Of a stretch of DNA of 64,000 nt, positions 1-8,096 are shown piece by piece. A program made the translations under genes and the position numbers. Below the pieces are notes generated by a model. It made no database searches and was not told the DNA's origin. It saw only the letters and a program-made list of their open reading frames with translations. The DNA comes from Hydrogenophaga flava NBRC 102514 (GTDB lineage Bacteria > Pseudomonadota > Gammaproteobacteria > Burkholderiales > Burkholderiaceae_C). Position 1 is the stretch's first letter; each line of letters begins with the position of its first letter. The stretch spans positions 93,643 to 157,642 of the forward strand of contig NZ_BCTF01000011.1 of NCBI RefSeq assembly GCF_001571145.1, in the 5' to 3' direction.

Positions 1-777
1 GGTGTGGTCGATCTGTTCGACCTCGGCCGTGTATTCGATGACGATGCCGAAGGGATCGATGAAGTAGTTGAAGGCGTTGTCGCCCGGACCGTGCCGGCCC
101 GGCCCCCATTCGATGGCGTGGCCGGCGTCCTTCATGCGGCCGCCACCGCGCATCACCGCGTCCAGCGACGGCATCAGGAAGGCGACGTGGTTGAGGGCGT
201 CGTTGTCGCTGTCGCCCAGGGCGATGCTGTGGTGGTCCGCATCGCAGTTCATGAAGGCCATGATCCGCGTGCGGTCGGCTAGCACGAAGCCCAGCACCTG
301 TTCCAGGAAGGCCTGGGTGGCCGCCACATCGTGGCTGTTGAGCACGGCATGGGCCAGGCGCTGCGGTTGGTCGGCGGGCGTGGGGTCGGTGGGCGTTCGC
401 AGCGTGTCGCCGTGCACCACCTCGTAGCGGCGGCCATGGCCGTCGCGCACGATCAGGCGCCGGCCGCCGGCCGGGTCGGTCGCGGGGGCCTCGTCGTGTT
501 CCACCTGCCCGCCTGCCTGGAGCGTGGCGGCCGCGATGGCTTGCAGGGACTCGGCGCTGCGCGCACGCAGGGTGACCTGTCTCAGCTGGGGCTCACCGGC
601 TTGCTGGTGGAGCGCCAGCAGATGGTGGTCGGTGCCGCTGCCGCGCAGGTAGAGCACCCCGTCACCGCGTGCGGCCACCTCCAGCTGCCACACCTGGGTG
701 TAGAAGGTTTCGGCGGCGCTCAGGTCGGGCACCGTCAGCGCCACGCTTCGCAGCGACTGGATCCAGGGCGATTTCAT
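1..777 (-). CDS. VOC-family extradiol-type ring-cleavage dioxygenase (C-terminus cut by window edge)
   Basis: Two-domain vicinal-oxygen-chelate protein, 259 residues visible; the end lies outside the window. The second domain carries the three ligands expected of a type I extradiol dioxygenase: His in LAHAVL, His in LNHVAF and Glu in VIEYTAEV. A working Fe(II) or Mn(II) site for cleaving a catechol-type ring is therefore plausible. The ATG at 777 overlaps the stop of the upstream amidohydrolase (ATGA) and is preceded by AAAGGAATC. It is the third gene of a Bug-amidohydrolase-VOC operon, so the hydrolase probably acts before or after ring cleavage. The substrate cannot be read from the sequence, and a glyoxalase-like role is not excluded. 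Confidence 0.82.
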   Translation of the reverse strand, partial: MKSPWIQSLRSVALTVPDLSAAETFYTQVWQLEVAARGDGVLYLRGSGTDHHLLALHQQAGEPQLRQVTLRARSAESLQAIAAATLQAGGQVEHDEAPATDPAGGRRLIVRDGHGRRYEVVHGDTLRTPTDPTPADQPQRLAHAVLNSHDVAATQAFLEQVLGFVLADRTRIMAFMNCDADHHSIALGDSDNDALNHVAFLMPSLDAVMRGGGRMKDAGHAIEWGPGRHGPGDNAFNYFIDPFGIVIEYTAEVEQIDHT

Positions 778-1835
778 GAAGATTCCTTTGACAGAGTGAG
801 GTACCGGCCGAGGAAGCGCTGCGCGTTCCCTAAGGCCAGTGCCTCGCGCGTGGCGGTGTCCAGGCCGGCCTCTGTCAGGCGGTCCAGTGGCCGGGGTTCG
901 TGGAAGTTGAAGGGGTGGTCGGTGCCCAGCATCAGCGACTGGGCGCCGAAGCTGTGCAGCAGATGGCGCAGGGTGGGAGCGTCGAACACCAGGGTGTCGT
1001 AGAACAGCCGGGCGGCCTGTGCCCGCGGTGATTCGGGGATGGACTCGCGCAGCGCCGGGAACACCTCCCAGCCCTGCTGCAGACGGGGCAGCAGGGCCGA
1101 GAGCGTGCCCCCGCCATGGCTGAACGCCAGGCGCAGGTCCGGCAGGCGCTGCAGCAGCCCGCCGGTGATCACGGAGGCCGCGGCCAGGCCCACGTCGCCG
1201 GGGTAGGCCAGCACCTGCTGCAGCTGGGCCGGGCCCACCAGGCGGTCCATGCCCGTCGGCTTGAGCGCGTGCACGAAGACCGGCACATCCAGCGCGACAC
1301 AGGCGGCAAAGAAGGGGTCGAAACGGGCATCGCCCACCGGCACACCGTTGACGTTGCTGCCGATCTCCACCCCCACCAGACCGAGCGCCTCCACCGCATG
1401 ACGGAGTTCAGCGATTGCCGCGTCCACGTCCTGCAGCGGCACCGCGGCCAGGCCCAGCAGACGACCGCCCGAGTCGGCACAGATCGCCGTCGTCTGCTCG
1501 TTGAGGAAGCGGATCAGGCCCTGTGCGTCGCCCAGATCCAGCCAGTAGCTCAGCAGCTCGGGCATGGGCGATACCACCTGCATGGCCAGCTCCATGCGGT
1601 CCATGTCGGCCAGTCGGCGGGGGGCCGACCAGCAGCGCTCGTCCACCGTGCGGTAGTGCCGCCCGTTCACCAGCACGTGGCGGTGGCACAGGCCACGGGC
1701 GTCGGGCGCCTCGCCCGTGCTCGGCCAGGGCGAGGGCACGGTGCGACCCAGGTAGGCCGGGAAGCTGGCGGGCACGATGTGCGCGTGCACATCGATGCCG
1801 CAGCCACAGGGGTGCAGCGAGGCCACGTGGCTCAT
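774..1835 (-). CDS. amidohydrolase (ACMSD/amidohydrolase_2-like metal-dependent hydrolase or decarboxylase)
   Basis: 353 residues. The N-terminal metal motif is DVHAHIVP. Further ligand candidates are His in VHALKP, His in AFSHGGG and Asp in LGTDHPFNF, the pattern of the amidohydrolase_2 family that includes aminocarboxymuconate-semialdehyde decarboxylase and gamma-resorcylate decarboxylase. Its start overlaps the stop of the Bug gene (ATGA), and its own stop overlaps the VOC dioxygenase start. The three products are therefore translationally coupled. Next to an extradiol-type dioxygenase, either decarboxylation of an aromatic acid or hydrolysis of a ring-cleavage product fits. The choice is inference. 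Confidence 0.8.
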   Translation of the reverse strand: MSHVASLHPCGCGIDVHAHIVPASFPAYLGRTVPSPWPSTGEAPDARGLCHRHVLVNGRHYRTVDERCWSAPRRLADMDRMELAMQVVSPMPELLSYWLDLGDAQGLIRFLNEQTTAICADSGGRLLGLAAVPLQDVDAAIAELRHAVEALGLVGVEIGSNVNGVPVGDARFDPFFAACVALDVPVFVHALKPTGMDRLVGPAQLQQVLAYPGDVGLAAASVITGGLLQRLPDLRLAFSHGGGTLSALLPRLQQGWEVFPALRESIPESPRAQAARLFYDTLVFDAPTLRHLLHSFGAQSLMLGTDHPFNFHEPRPLDRLTEAGLDTATREALALGNAQRFLGRYLTLSKESS

Positions 1836-2809
1836 TCCGGCTGGATGCCCAGTGTTTTCACCAGGCCGGCCCAGCGCTCGCGCTCGGCGCGCAGGAAGGC
1901 CTCGAACTCGGTCACGGTCATCGACGCCTCGACCTGGGAGCCCAGGGCCTGCATGCGCTGCGCCACCTCGGGCTGTCGCAACACGGTTTCCAGGTCGCGG
2001 TTGACGCGGGCCACCACCTCGGGCGGCGTGCCGGCCGGTGCGAACAGACCGTTCCAGCCGGTGTACTCGAAGCCGGCAAAGGTCTCGGCCAGCGCAGGCA
2101 CGTCGGGCATGTCCATCTGCCGTTTCGCCGTGCTCACCGCCAGCGGCCGGACCTGTCCGGATTTGATGAACGGCGTCAGTGCCGCGTCGGGCAGGCACAC
2201 CAGTTGCACCCGGCCAGCGATCACGTCCTGCAGCGCATCGGCCGACTTCGTGTAGGGCACGTGGTTGAACTTCGCGCCTGCCATGTGGGCCACGCTGTCG
2301 GCCAGCATGCCCGAGAAGGTCTTGGGCCCTTCGGTGGCGATGGTCAGCGTGCCGGGCTGGGCCTTGGCCATGGCCAGCACCTCGCCCAGGGAGCGGGCAC
2401 CGAGTGCCGGGCTGGCGGCGATGACGAAGGGGCTGCGGCCGACCAGACGCACCGGCACGAAGTCCTTCACAGGGTCGTAGGGCAGCGACTTGAAGGTGTA
2501 CAGGTTGGTCACCATGGCGGCCGTGGTGGCGTAGTAGAAGCTGTAGCCGTCGGGTGCGGAGCGCGCGGCGGCCTGCGCACCGATCACGTTCTGTCCGCCG
2601 GCCCGGTTCTCGATCACCAGCGACTGGCCCCACAGCTTGCCCAGCTGTTCGGCCAGGTAGCGGGCCAGCACATCAGGCCCGGCGCCTGCGGGTTGCGAAA
2701 GGATCCATCGCACCGGGCGCTGGGGCCAGGTGGTCTGTGCCCAGACCCGTGAGAAGGGAGCGCTCATGGCCAGAACGGCCAGGGCGCGAATCGTGTCGCG
2801 ACGCAGCAT
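1832..2809 (-). CDS. Bug/TctC-family periplasmic solute-binding protein
   Basis: 325 residues. Twin-arginine-containing signal peptide (MLRRDTIRALAVLAMS...VWAQ), then WPQRPVRWIL and a DVLARYLAEQLGK helix typical of tripartite tricarboxylate receptors. Start chosen at the ATG with a strong RBS, AGGAGACAACC, directly before it. Some 30 codons of open frame upstream are not needed. First gene of the amidohydrolase/VOC operon, so it probably binds the carboxylated substrate of that pathway. No TctA/TctB membrane genes are nearby, which is usual for Bug proteins. The RBS 11-mer is perfectly complementary to a segment of the candidate small RNA near 49.08 kb. Confidence 0.88.
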   Translation of the reverse strand: MLRRDTIRALAVLAMSAPFSRVWAQTTWPQRPVRWILSQPAGAGPDVLARYLAEQLGKLWGQSLVIENRAGGQNVIGAQAAARSAPDGYSFYYATTAAMVTNLYTFKSLPYDPVKDFVPVRLVGRSPFVIAASPALGARSLGEVLAMAKAQPGTLTIATEGPKTFSGMLADSVAHMAGAKFNHVPYTKSADALQDVIAGRVQLVCLPDAALTPFIKSGQVRPLAVSTAKRQMDMPDVPALAETFAGFEYTGWNGLFAPAGTPPEVVARVNRDLETVLRQPEVAQRMQALGSQVEASMTVTEFEAFLRAERERWAGLVKTLGIQPE

Positions 2810-2836
2810 GGTTGTCTCCTGTAGTTGTGCTTGCAG

Positions 2837-2899
2837 GCGGCATGCTATGCCGCGACCCTCTATGTGTACAGGCGATGACGTGGATACATAAAATCCACG
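2837..2899. promoter_or_regulatory. two palindromes in the LysR/Bug divergent intergenic region
   Basis: First palindrome 2837-2853: GCGGCAT, 3-nt centre, ATGCCGC. Second 2879-2899: CGTGGAT, 7-nt AT-rich centre, ATCCACG. The second ends two bases before the LysR ATG at 2902 and has the 7-7-7 layout and T-N11-A content of LysR operators. They are probably binding sites through which the LysR protein controls itself and the divergent Bug operon. Assignment to this LysR is inference from position. Confidence 0.5.
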
Positions 2900-2901
2900 C
2901 A

Positions 2902-3822
2902 ATGGATATTCGTTCGGTCGACCTGAATCTGCTGGTGGTGTTCGACGCCATGGCCTGCCAGCGCAGCGTGAGCCGTGCGGCGGAGTCGCTTGGCCTTAGC
3001 CAGCCGGCCACCAGCGCGGCGCTGGCGCGGCTGCGGGTGCTGTTCGACGACGCCCTGTTCGTGCGCACCGGCGCGGGCATGGAGCCGACGCCGCGCGCAC
3101 AGGAACTGGCCCCGCTGGTGCACCGGGTGGTGGAGACGATCGGCAGCCAGATCCTGCAGCGCGCCGGCTTTGACCCGGCGCGTTCGGACCGGCGTTTCAC
3201 TGTGCTCACCCCCGACATCGGCGAAGTGACCTTCCTGCCGGGCGTGCTGGCCCAGCTGCGCCAGCAGGCGCCGCAGGTGTGCCTCTATGCCATGGCCAAG
3301 CCGCGCGAGACCGCGGCGCAGGTGCTGGAGGCCGGAGAGGCGGACCTGGCCCTGGGGTTCTTCCCGGACCTGCAGAAGGCAGGCTTCTACCAGCAGCAGC
3401 TCTTCAAGACCTCCTACGACTGCATCTGCTGCGCGCGCAACACGGCGGTGGGACGCAGCCTCACCCTGCGCCAGTTCCTGGCGGCCCGCCATGTCGTCGT
3501 GCGGCCGGATGGGCGCGAGCATCAGATCGACCGGTTTCTGGTCGACCGCGGCTACCACCGCGAGGTGCTGCTGGAGCTCTCGCACTTCATGAGTCTGATC
3601 GAGCTGTTGCCAGGCTCGGACCTGATCGCCACCGTGCCGCAGGACATCGCGGTGGCCGTGGCGCGCCATGTGCCCGTGCGAAAGATCGCGCTGCCGTTCA
3701 GGCCACCGCAGATCCAGGTGCAGCAGTACTGGCACCGGCGCCAGCAGGACGACCCCGCCAACCGCTGGCTGCGCCAGCTGTTCCACAGCGTGAACCGGCG
3801 CGACGGCGCGTCGCGGGCCTGA
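2902..3822 (+). CDS. LysR-type transcriptional regulator (NodD/LinR-like subgroup)
   Basis: 306 residues. N-terminal winged HTH (MDIRSVDLNLLVVFDAM, then SVSRAAESLGLSQPATSAAL) and a C-terminal periplasmic-binding-like effector domain. The MDLNLL-type start and the YWHRRQQDDPANRWLR tail match the NodD/PcpR/LinR branch often linked to aromatic catabolism. Start placed at the ATG giving the canonical N-terminus; an in-frame ATG nine codons upstream is less likely because it overlaps the palindrome. Divergent from the Bug-amidohydrolase-VOC operon, which it probably regulates. Confidence 0.88.
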   Translation: MDIRSVDLNLLVVFDAMACQRSVSRAAESLGLSQPATSAALARLRVLFDDALFVRTGAGMEPTPRAQELAPLVHRVVETIGSQILQRAGFDPARSDRRFTVLTPDIGEVTFLPGVLAQLRQQAPQVCLYAMAKPRETAAQVLEAGEADLALGFFPDLQKAGFYQQQLFKTSYDCICCARNTAVGRSLTLRQFLAARHVVVRPDGREHQIDRFLVDRGYHREVLLELSHFMSLIELLPGSDLIATVPQDIAVAVARHVPVRKIALPFRPPQIQVQQYWHRRQQDDPANRWLRQLFHSVNRRDGASRA

Positions 3823-3835
3823 GCAGGGCCGTCGT

Positions 3836-4723
3836 TCAGCGCACGCGCACGCCCTGGGCCACCAGGGCCCGGTAGGCCGACGGCGCATTGCCGGTGCTGC
3901 GCTGGAAGAACTTGCTGAAATAGGCCGGGTCGTCGTAGCCCAGTTGCTGCGCCACCTCGGCCACGCTCTGGGAGGTGTAGGCCAGCAGGCGGCGGGCTTC
4001 GAGCATGCGGCGCTCGTTGAGCAGGTCCAGCGCCGACTGCCCGAGCACCGCGCGGCAGCTGCGGCTGAGGTGGTCGGGCGTCACCGACAGCGTCTCTGCG
4101 TAGAAGCCCAGCGGCTGGTGCTGGCGGTAATGCTGTTCCACCAGGGCCAGGTAGCGCTGCACCAGCGTGTCGCGTGCGCCTTGCGGGCGCGCCCGGTCAA
4201 AGGCCTCGCCATGCCCGCGGACGAACAGCACGGCCAGCAGCGTGGCGCAGGCCAGCAGCGCATGCACGCGCCCCGGGCGCTGCTGCCGGAACTCCGTGGC
4301 GATGCGCTGGAACAGGTCCTGACACTCCTGCGCCTGGGCGCTGTCGAGCGCCGGCAGCACGAACGAGGCCTTCAGTTCGGTGCCGAGGAACTGCGCGTCG
4401 GCGAGCAGTTCGCGCAGCGTGCCCGTGGGCACCGTCACCTGATGGCCTTCGGTGTCGCGCGTGTACGCAAAGCCGTGTACCGAGCCCGGTGCCAGCATCA
4501 GCAGCGCGGGTGCCGACACCTCGAACTCGCGCCCGTCGATGGTGCCGCGCACACTGCCCCGGTGCAGGAACTGGAACTGGTGCAGTCCCTCGTGGCGGTG
4601 TGCCGGAATGGTCCAGTCCATCTCCTGGCCGCGCACGGCCACCGATTCGTAGTGCAGGCAGTCGTCGGGTTGGTCGTGGCGGACTTCCTTGAAGGGAACG
4701 AGCAGCAGCGGTGCAGGCTTCAT
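3836..4723 (-). CDS. AraC-family transcriptional regulator (PobR-like)
   Basis: 295 residues. An N-terminal cupin-like sensing domain (HRHEGLHQFQFLHRG) is followed by a C-terminal double HTH (TPDHLSRSCRAVLG and VAEVAQQLGYDDPAYFSKFF). This arrangement resembles PobR, the activator of 4-hydroxybenzoate hydroxylase, but only at architecture level. Divergent from the decarboxylase/ALDH operon starting at 4835 with about 110 nt between them, so it is the likely activator of that operon. Start chosen at MKPAPLL; the frame remains open far upstream only because it is antisense to the neighbouring gene. Confidence 0.85.
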   Translation of the reverse strand: MKPAPLLLVPFKEVRHDQPDDCLHYESVAVRGQEMDWTIPAHRHEGLHQFQFLHRGSVRGTIDGREFEVSAPALLMLAPGSVHGFAYTRDTEGHQVTVPTGTLRELLADAQFLGTELKASFVLPALDSAQAQECQDLFQRIATEFRQQRPGRVHALLACATLLAVLFVRGHGEAFDRARPQGARDTLVQRYLALVEQHYRQHQPLGFYAETLSVTPDHLSRSCRAVLGQSALDLLNERRMLEARRLLAYTSQSVAEVAQQLGYDDPAYFSKFFQRSTGNAPSAYRALVAQGVRVR

Positions 4724-4834
4724 CGGTATGGGCGAAAGGAGGTGCCGGAAAAGTACAAGCATGCGCCGAATCGTCCATCGCCGCACCGGGGGAAAACACG
4801 CACCATCGCGCTCCACCTGCTGTCCTGTCCGACC

Positions 4835-7800
4835 ATGACCCGAATGCCCGACCCCTCTGTACCTGTCCCCGCACCGACGCGTGCGGCGCCACTGCGACTG
4901 ACCGGCGCCCAGGCGCTGGTGCAGGTGCTGCTGGCCGAAGGCGTTGACACGGTGTTCGGCATCGTGGGGGGCAAGCTCTCGCCGCTGTTCCATGCGCTCA
5001 GCCGCGAGCCGCGCATCCGCTTCATCGGGGTGCGCCACGAGGCCGCAGGCCCCATGATGGCCGCCGCCGTGCACGCCGGCACCGGCCGGCTGGCGGTGGC
5101 GGTGGGCGAACTCGGCCCGGGCGGTCTGAATCTGGCGTCGGGTCTGGGCGTGGCGCTGAACAACCACCTGCCGCTGCTGGCCATCACCACCAACCAGCAC
5201 CGCGCTGCGTCCTACCCGCACGTGGGCGTGTTCATGGACCTCGATACGCGCGCCGTCACCGCGCCGCTGACCAAATGGAATGCGGTGGTGAACGACGCGC
5301 GCCGCATGCCCGAACTGGCGCGCCGCGCGATCCGCGAGGCCCTGAGCGGCCGGCCCGGCCCGGTGCACCTGGACATCCCGCAGGACGTGCTGGGCGAGGT
5401 GCAGGCGTTTGCCGCCGACGAGTTCGCACTGCCGCCCGCGCGCTACCGCGTGACCGAACCGCCGCGGCCGAGCGCACGCTCGGTGGCCGCGGCCGTGGCG
5501 CTGCTGCGCGCGGCCCGCCGGCCGCTGATCGTGGGCGGTGGCGGTGTGGTGGCGGCGGGCGCGGTGGCCGAGTTGCGCACGCTCGCGCAACGGCTGAACG
5601 CGCCCGTGCTGCCGACCCAGATGGCGCTGGGCCTGGTGCCCAGCGACAGCCCGCACTTCGTCGGCCATGGCGGCATCATCGCGGGCGATGCGGTGCGCCA
5701 CGCCTTCGAGCGGGCCGATGTGGTGCTCAGCGTGGGCTGCCGCTGGTCGTCGTGGATGTGGGACGAGCGCGGCGCGCTGGCGCGGCGGCACCACCGGGTG
5801 ATCAACATCAACATCGACCCCTCGGCGCTGGGCCAGGCCGTGATGCACGAGGTGGCCATGCAGGCCGACGCTGGCGAGGCCCTGCGCGATCTGCTGTCGG
5901 CGCTGGGTGACGCGCCAGTACCTGCTGGCGAATGGCTGGCCGAGGTGCGGGCCGTGCGCAGGCGCTACGAACACAAGCTCGCGCTGATGGCGGCCGACAC
6001 GGAAGAGACCATGCACCCGGCGGCGCTGGCCAAGGCCGTGGCCGACGCGCTGCCGGACGATGCGCTGGCGGTCTACGACGGCGGACACACCACCTTCTGG
6101 AGCAACGACTTCACGCAGGTGCGCGAGGTGCGCACCCGCTTTCACGAGCCCGGCATGAGCCACCTGGGCTTCGGCCTGCCGGCTGCGATCGCGCTCAAGA
6201 GCCAGTTCCCCCGGCAACCGGTTTTCAACATCACCGGCGACGGCGCCTTCGGCTTCACCCTCAACGAACTCGACACCGCGCGGCGCCATGGCTTGCCGGT
6301 GATCACCATCGTGCACAACAACGCGGCCTGGGGCGTGATCCGCATGGGCCAGAAGGCGGGCATGAATTTCGAGATGGGCACCGCCCTGGAGGACACCGAC
6401 TACGCCGCCATTGCGCGGGGCTTCGGTTGCCACGGGGAGGTCGTCACACGCGCTGGCGATGTGGCGGCCGCTCTGCAGCGGGCGATCGCGTCGGGCTTGC
6501 CCGCCGTGCTCGACTGCCGCACCAAGTTCCTGCCGCACCCCGCGGTGGGTCAGTTTGTCAGCATGAACAAGTACGGCTTCCACTCGCTCTCGCGGGTGGA
6601 GATGCCCAAGGAGCAACGCATGAACGAGATCACGATGCTGGTGGGGGGCGAGCGCGTCGCCGCGGCCAGCGGCCAGACCTTTGAACGCCGCAACCCACTG
6701 GACGGCAGCGTGGCCACCCGCGCGCCGGCCGCGAGCACCGCAGACGCCCGGGCCGCAGTGGACGCGGCGGCCGCCGCCTTCGGTGAATGGTCCCGTCTCG
6801 GGCCGGGCGCACGCCGCGCGCTGCTGCTCAAGGCCGCCGCGGAGCTGGAGGCGCGCACGCCGCGCTTCATCGAGACCATGGCGGCCGAGACCGGTGCAGC
6901 GGCGCCCTGGGCCGGCTTCAACGTGCACCTGGCGGCTGGGATGCTGCAGGAGGCGGCGGCCATCACCACCCAGGTCAGTGGCGAGGTGATTCCGTCCGAC
7001 GTGCCGGGCAGCCTGGCCATGGCGGTGCGCCAGCCGGCCGGTGTGGTGCTGGGCATTGCGCCCTGGAATGCGCCGGTGATCCTGGCGGTGCGGGCCATTG
7101 CCACCCCGCTGGCCTGTGGCAACACGGTGGTGCTCAAGGGATCCGAACTGTGCCCGGCCACGCACGGCCTGATCGTCGAGGCGCTGCAGGCCGCCGGCCT
7201 GCCGCCGGGCGCGGTCAACTTCGTCACCAACGCCCCCGCCGATGCCGCCGAGGTGGTGGAAGCCATGGTGGCCCACCCGGCCGTGCGCCGCGTCAACTTC
7301 ACCGGTTCCACGCGCGTGGGCCGCCTGCTGGCGGTCACCTGCGCCCAGCACCTGAAGCCGGTGGTGCTGGAGCTGGGCGGCAAGGCGCCGTTCCTGGTGC
7401 TCGACGACGCCGATCTGGACGCCGCCGTGGATGGGGCCATCTTCGGTGCCTTCGCCAACTCGGGACAGATCTGCATGTCCACCGAGCGCCTGGTGGTCGA
7501 CGAACGGGTGGCCGACACCTTTGTGGCCAAGCTGGCGGCCCGTGCCGTGGGGCTGCCGCTGGGCGATCCGCGCAAGGGGCCGGTGGTGCTGGGTTCGGTG
7601 GTGGACATGGGCACGGTCGAACGCTGCAATGCGCTGATCGACGACGCGCTGGCCAAGGGCGCCACGCTGGTCTGCGGCGGAAAGGCCGAGAACACGCTGA
7701 TGCCGGCCACCGTGCTGGACCACGTGACCCGCGACATGCGCATCTACCATGAGGAGAGCTTCGGCCCTGTCAAGCCGGTGGTGCGCGTGGCCGGTGTGGA

Positions 7801-8071
7801 GGCCGCCGTGGCCTGCGCCAACGACAACCCCTACGGCCTGTCGGCGGCCGTGTTCGGCCGCGACGTGGCGCGTGCACTGGAGGTGGCCCGGCGCATCGAG
7901 TCCGGCATCTGCCACGTCAACGGGCCCACGGTGCACGACGAAGCCCAGATGCCGTTCGGCGGTGTCAAGGACTCGGGCCACGGCCGCTTCGGCGGCAAGG
8001 CCGGCATCGACGCCTTCACCGAACTGCGCTGGATCACCGTGCAGACCACGCCACGCCACTACCCTTTCTGA
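4835..8071 (+). CDS. fused ThDP-dependent decarboxylase-like enzyme and aldehyde dehydrogenase
   Basis: One uninterrupted frame of 1078 residues. Residues 1 to about 580 form a ThDP enzyme of the acetolactate synthase/benzoylformate decarboxylase family: cofactor-activating Glu in RHEAAGPMMA, and the GDG...NN cofactor motif as GDGAFGF and HNNAAWG. Residues from about 596 form a complete aldehyde dehydrogenase: substrate Glu in ELGGKAPF, catalytic Cys in NSGQICMST, and a PFGGVKDSG tail. No stop lies between them. In sequence, a 2-oxoacid could be decarboxylated to an aldehyde and then oxidised, as in the mandelate pathway, but the substrate is unknown. Start is ATG 4835, with ATG 4844 also possible. 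Downstream are a Bug receptor and a HbpS-like gene. Confidence 0.8.
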   Translation: MTRMPDPSVPVPAPTRAAPLRLTGAQALVQVLLAEGVDTVFGIVGGKLSPLFHALSREPRIRFIGVRHEAAGPMMAAAVHAGTGRLAVAVGELGPGGLNLASGLGVALNNHLPLLAITTNQHRAASYPHVGVFMDLDTRAVTAPLTKWNAVVNDARRMPELARRAIREALSGRPGPVHLDIPQDVLGEVQAFAADEFALPPARYRVTEPPRPSARSVAAAVALLRAARRPLIVGGGGVVAAGAVAELRTLAQRLNAPVLPTQMALGLVPSDSPHFVGHGGIIAGDAVRHAFERADVVLSVGCRWSSWMWDERGALARRHHRVININIDPSALGQAVMHEVAMQADAGEALRDLLSALGDAPVPAGEWLAEVRAVRRRYEHKLALMAADTEETMHPAALAKAVADALPDDALAVYDGGHTTFWSNDFTQVREVRTRFHEPGMSHLGFGLPAAIALKSQFPRQPVFNITGDGAFGFTLNELDTARRHGLPVITIVHNNAAWGVIRMGQKAGMNFEMGTALEDTDYAAIARGFGCHGEVVTRAGDVAAALQRAIASGLPAVLDCRTKFLPHPAVGQFVSMNKYGFHSLSRVEMPKEQRMNEITMLVGGERVAAASGQTFERRNPLDGSVATRAPAASTADARAAVDAAAAAFGEWSRLGPGARRALLLKAAAELEARTPRFIETMAAETGAAAPWAGFNVHLAAGMLQEAAAITTQVSGEVIPSDVPGSLAMAVRQPAGVVLGIAPWNAPVILAVRAIATPLACGNTVVLKGSELCPATHGLIVEALQAAGLPPGAVNFVTNAPADAAEVVEAMVAHPAVRRVNFTGSTRVGRLLAVTCAQHLKPVVLELGGKAPFLVLDDADLDAAVDGAIFGAFANSGQICMSTERLVVDERVADTFVAKLAARAVGLPLGDPRKGPVVLGSVVDMGTVERCNALIDDALAKGATLVCGGKAENTLMPATVLDHVTRDMRIYHEESFGPVKPVVRVAGVEAAVACANDNPYGLSAAVFGRDVARALEVARRIESGICHVNGPTVHDEAQMPFGGVKDSGHGRFGGKAGIDAFTELRWITVQTTPRHYPF
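6608..6622 (+). promoter_or_regulatory. internal ribosome binding site and ATG at the decarboxylase/ALDH junction
   Basis: AAGGAG at 6608-6613 lies 6 nt before an in-frame ATG at 6620 (MNEITMLVGG), exactly where a free-standing aldehyde dehydrogenase would begin. A separate 483-residue ALDH (6620-8071) may therefore be made alongside the fusion. This is also what would remain if an ancestral stop codon between two genes had been lost. Confidence 0.6.
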
Positions 8072-8096
8072 ACCCACCCCAAAGAGGAGACACAAC

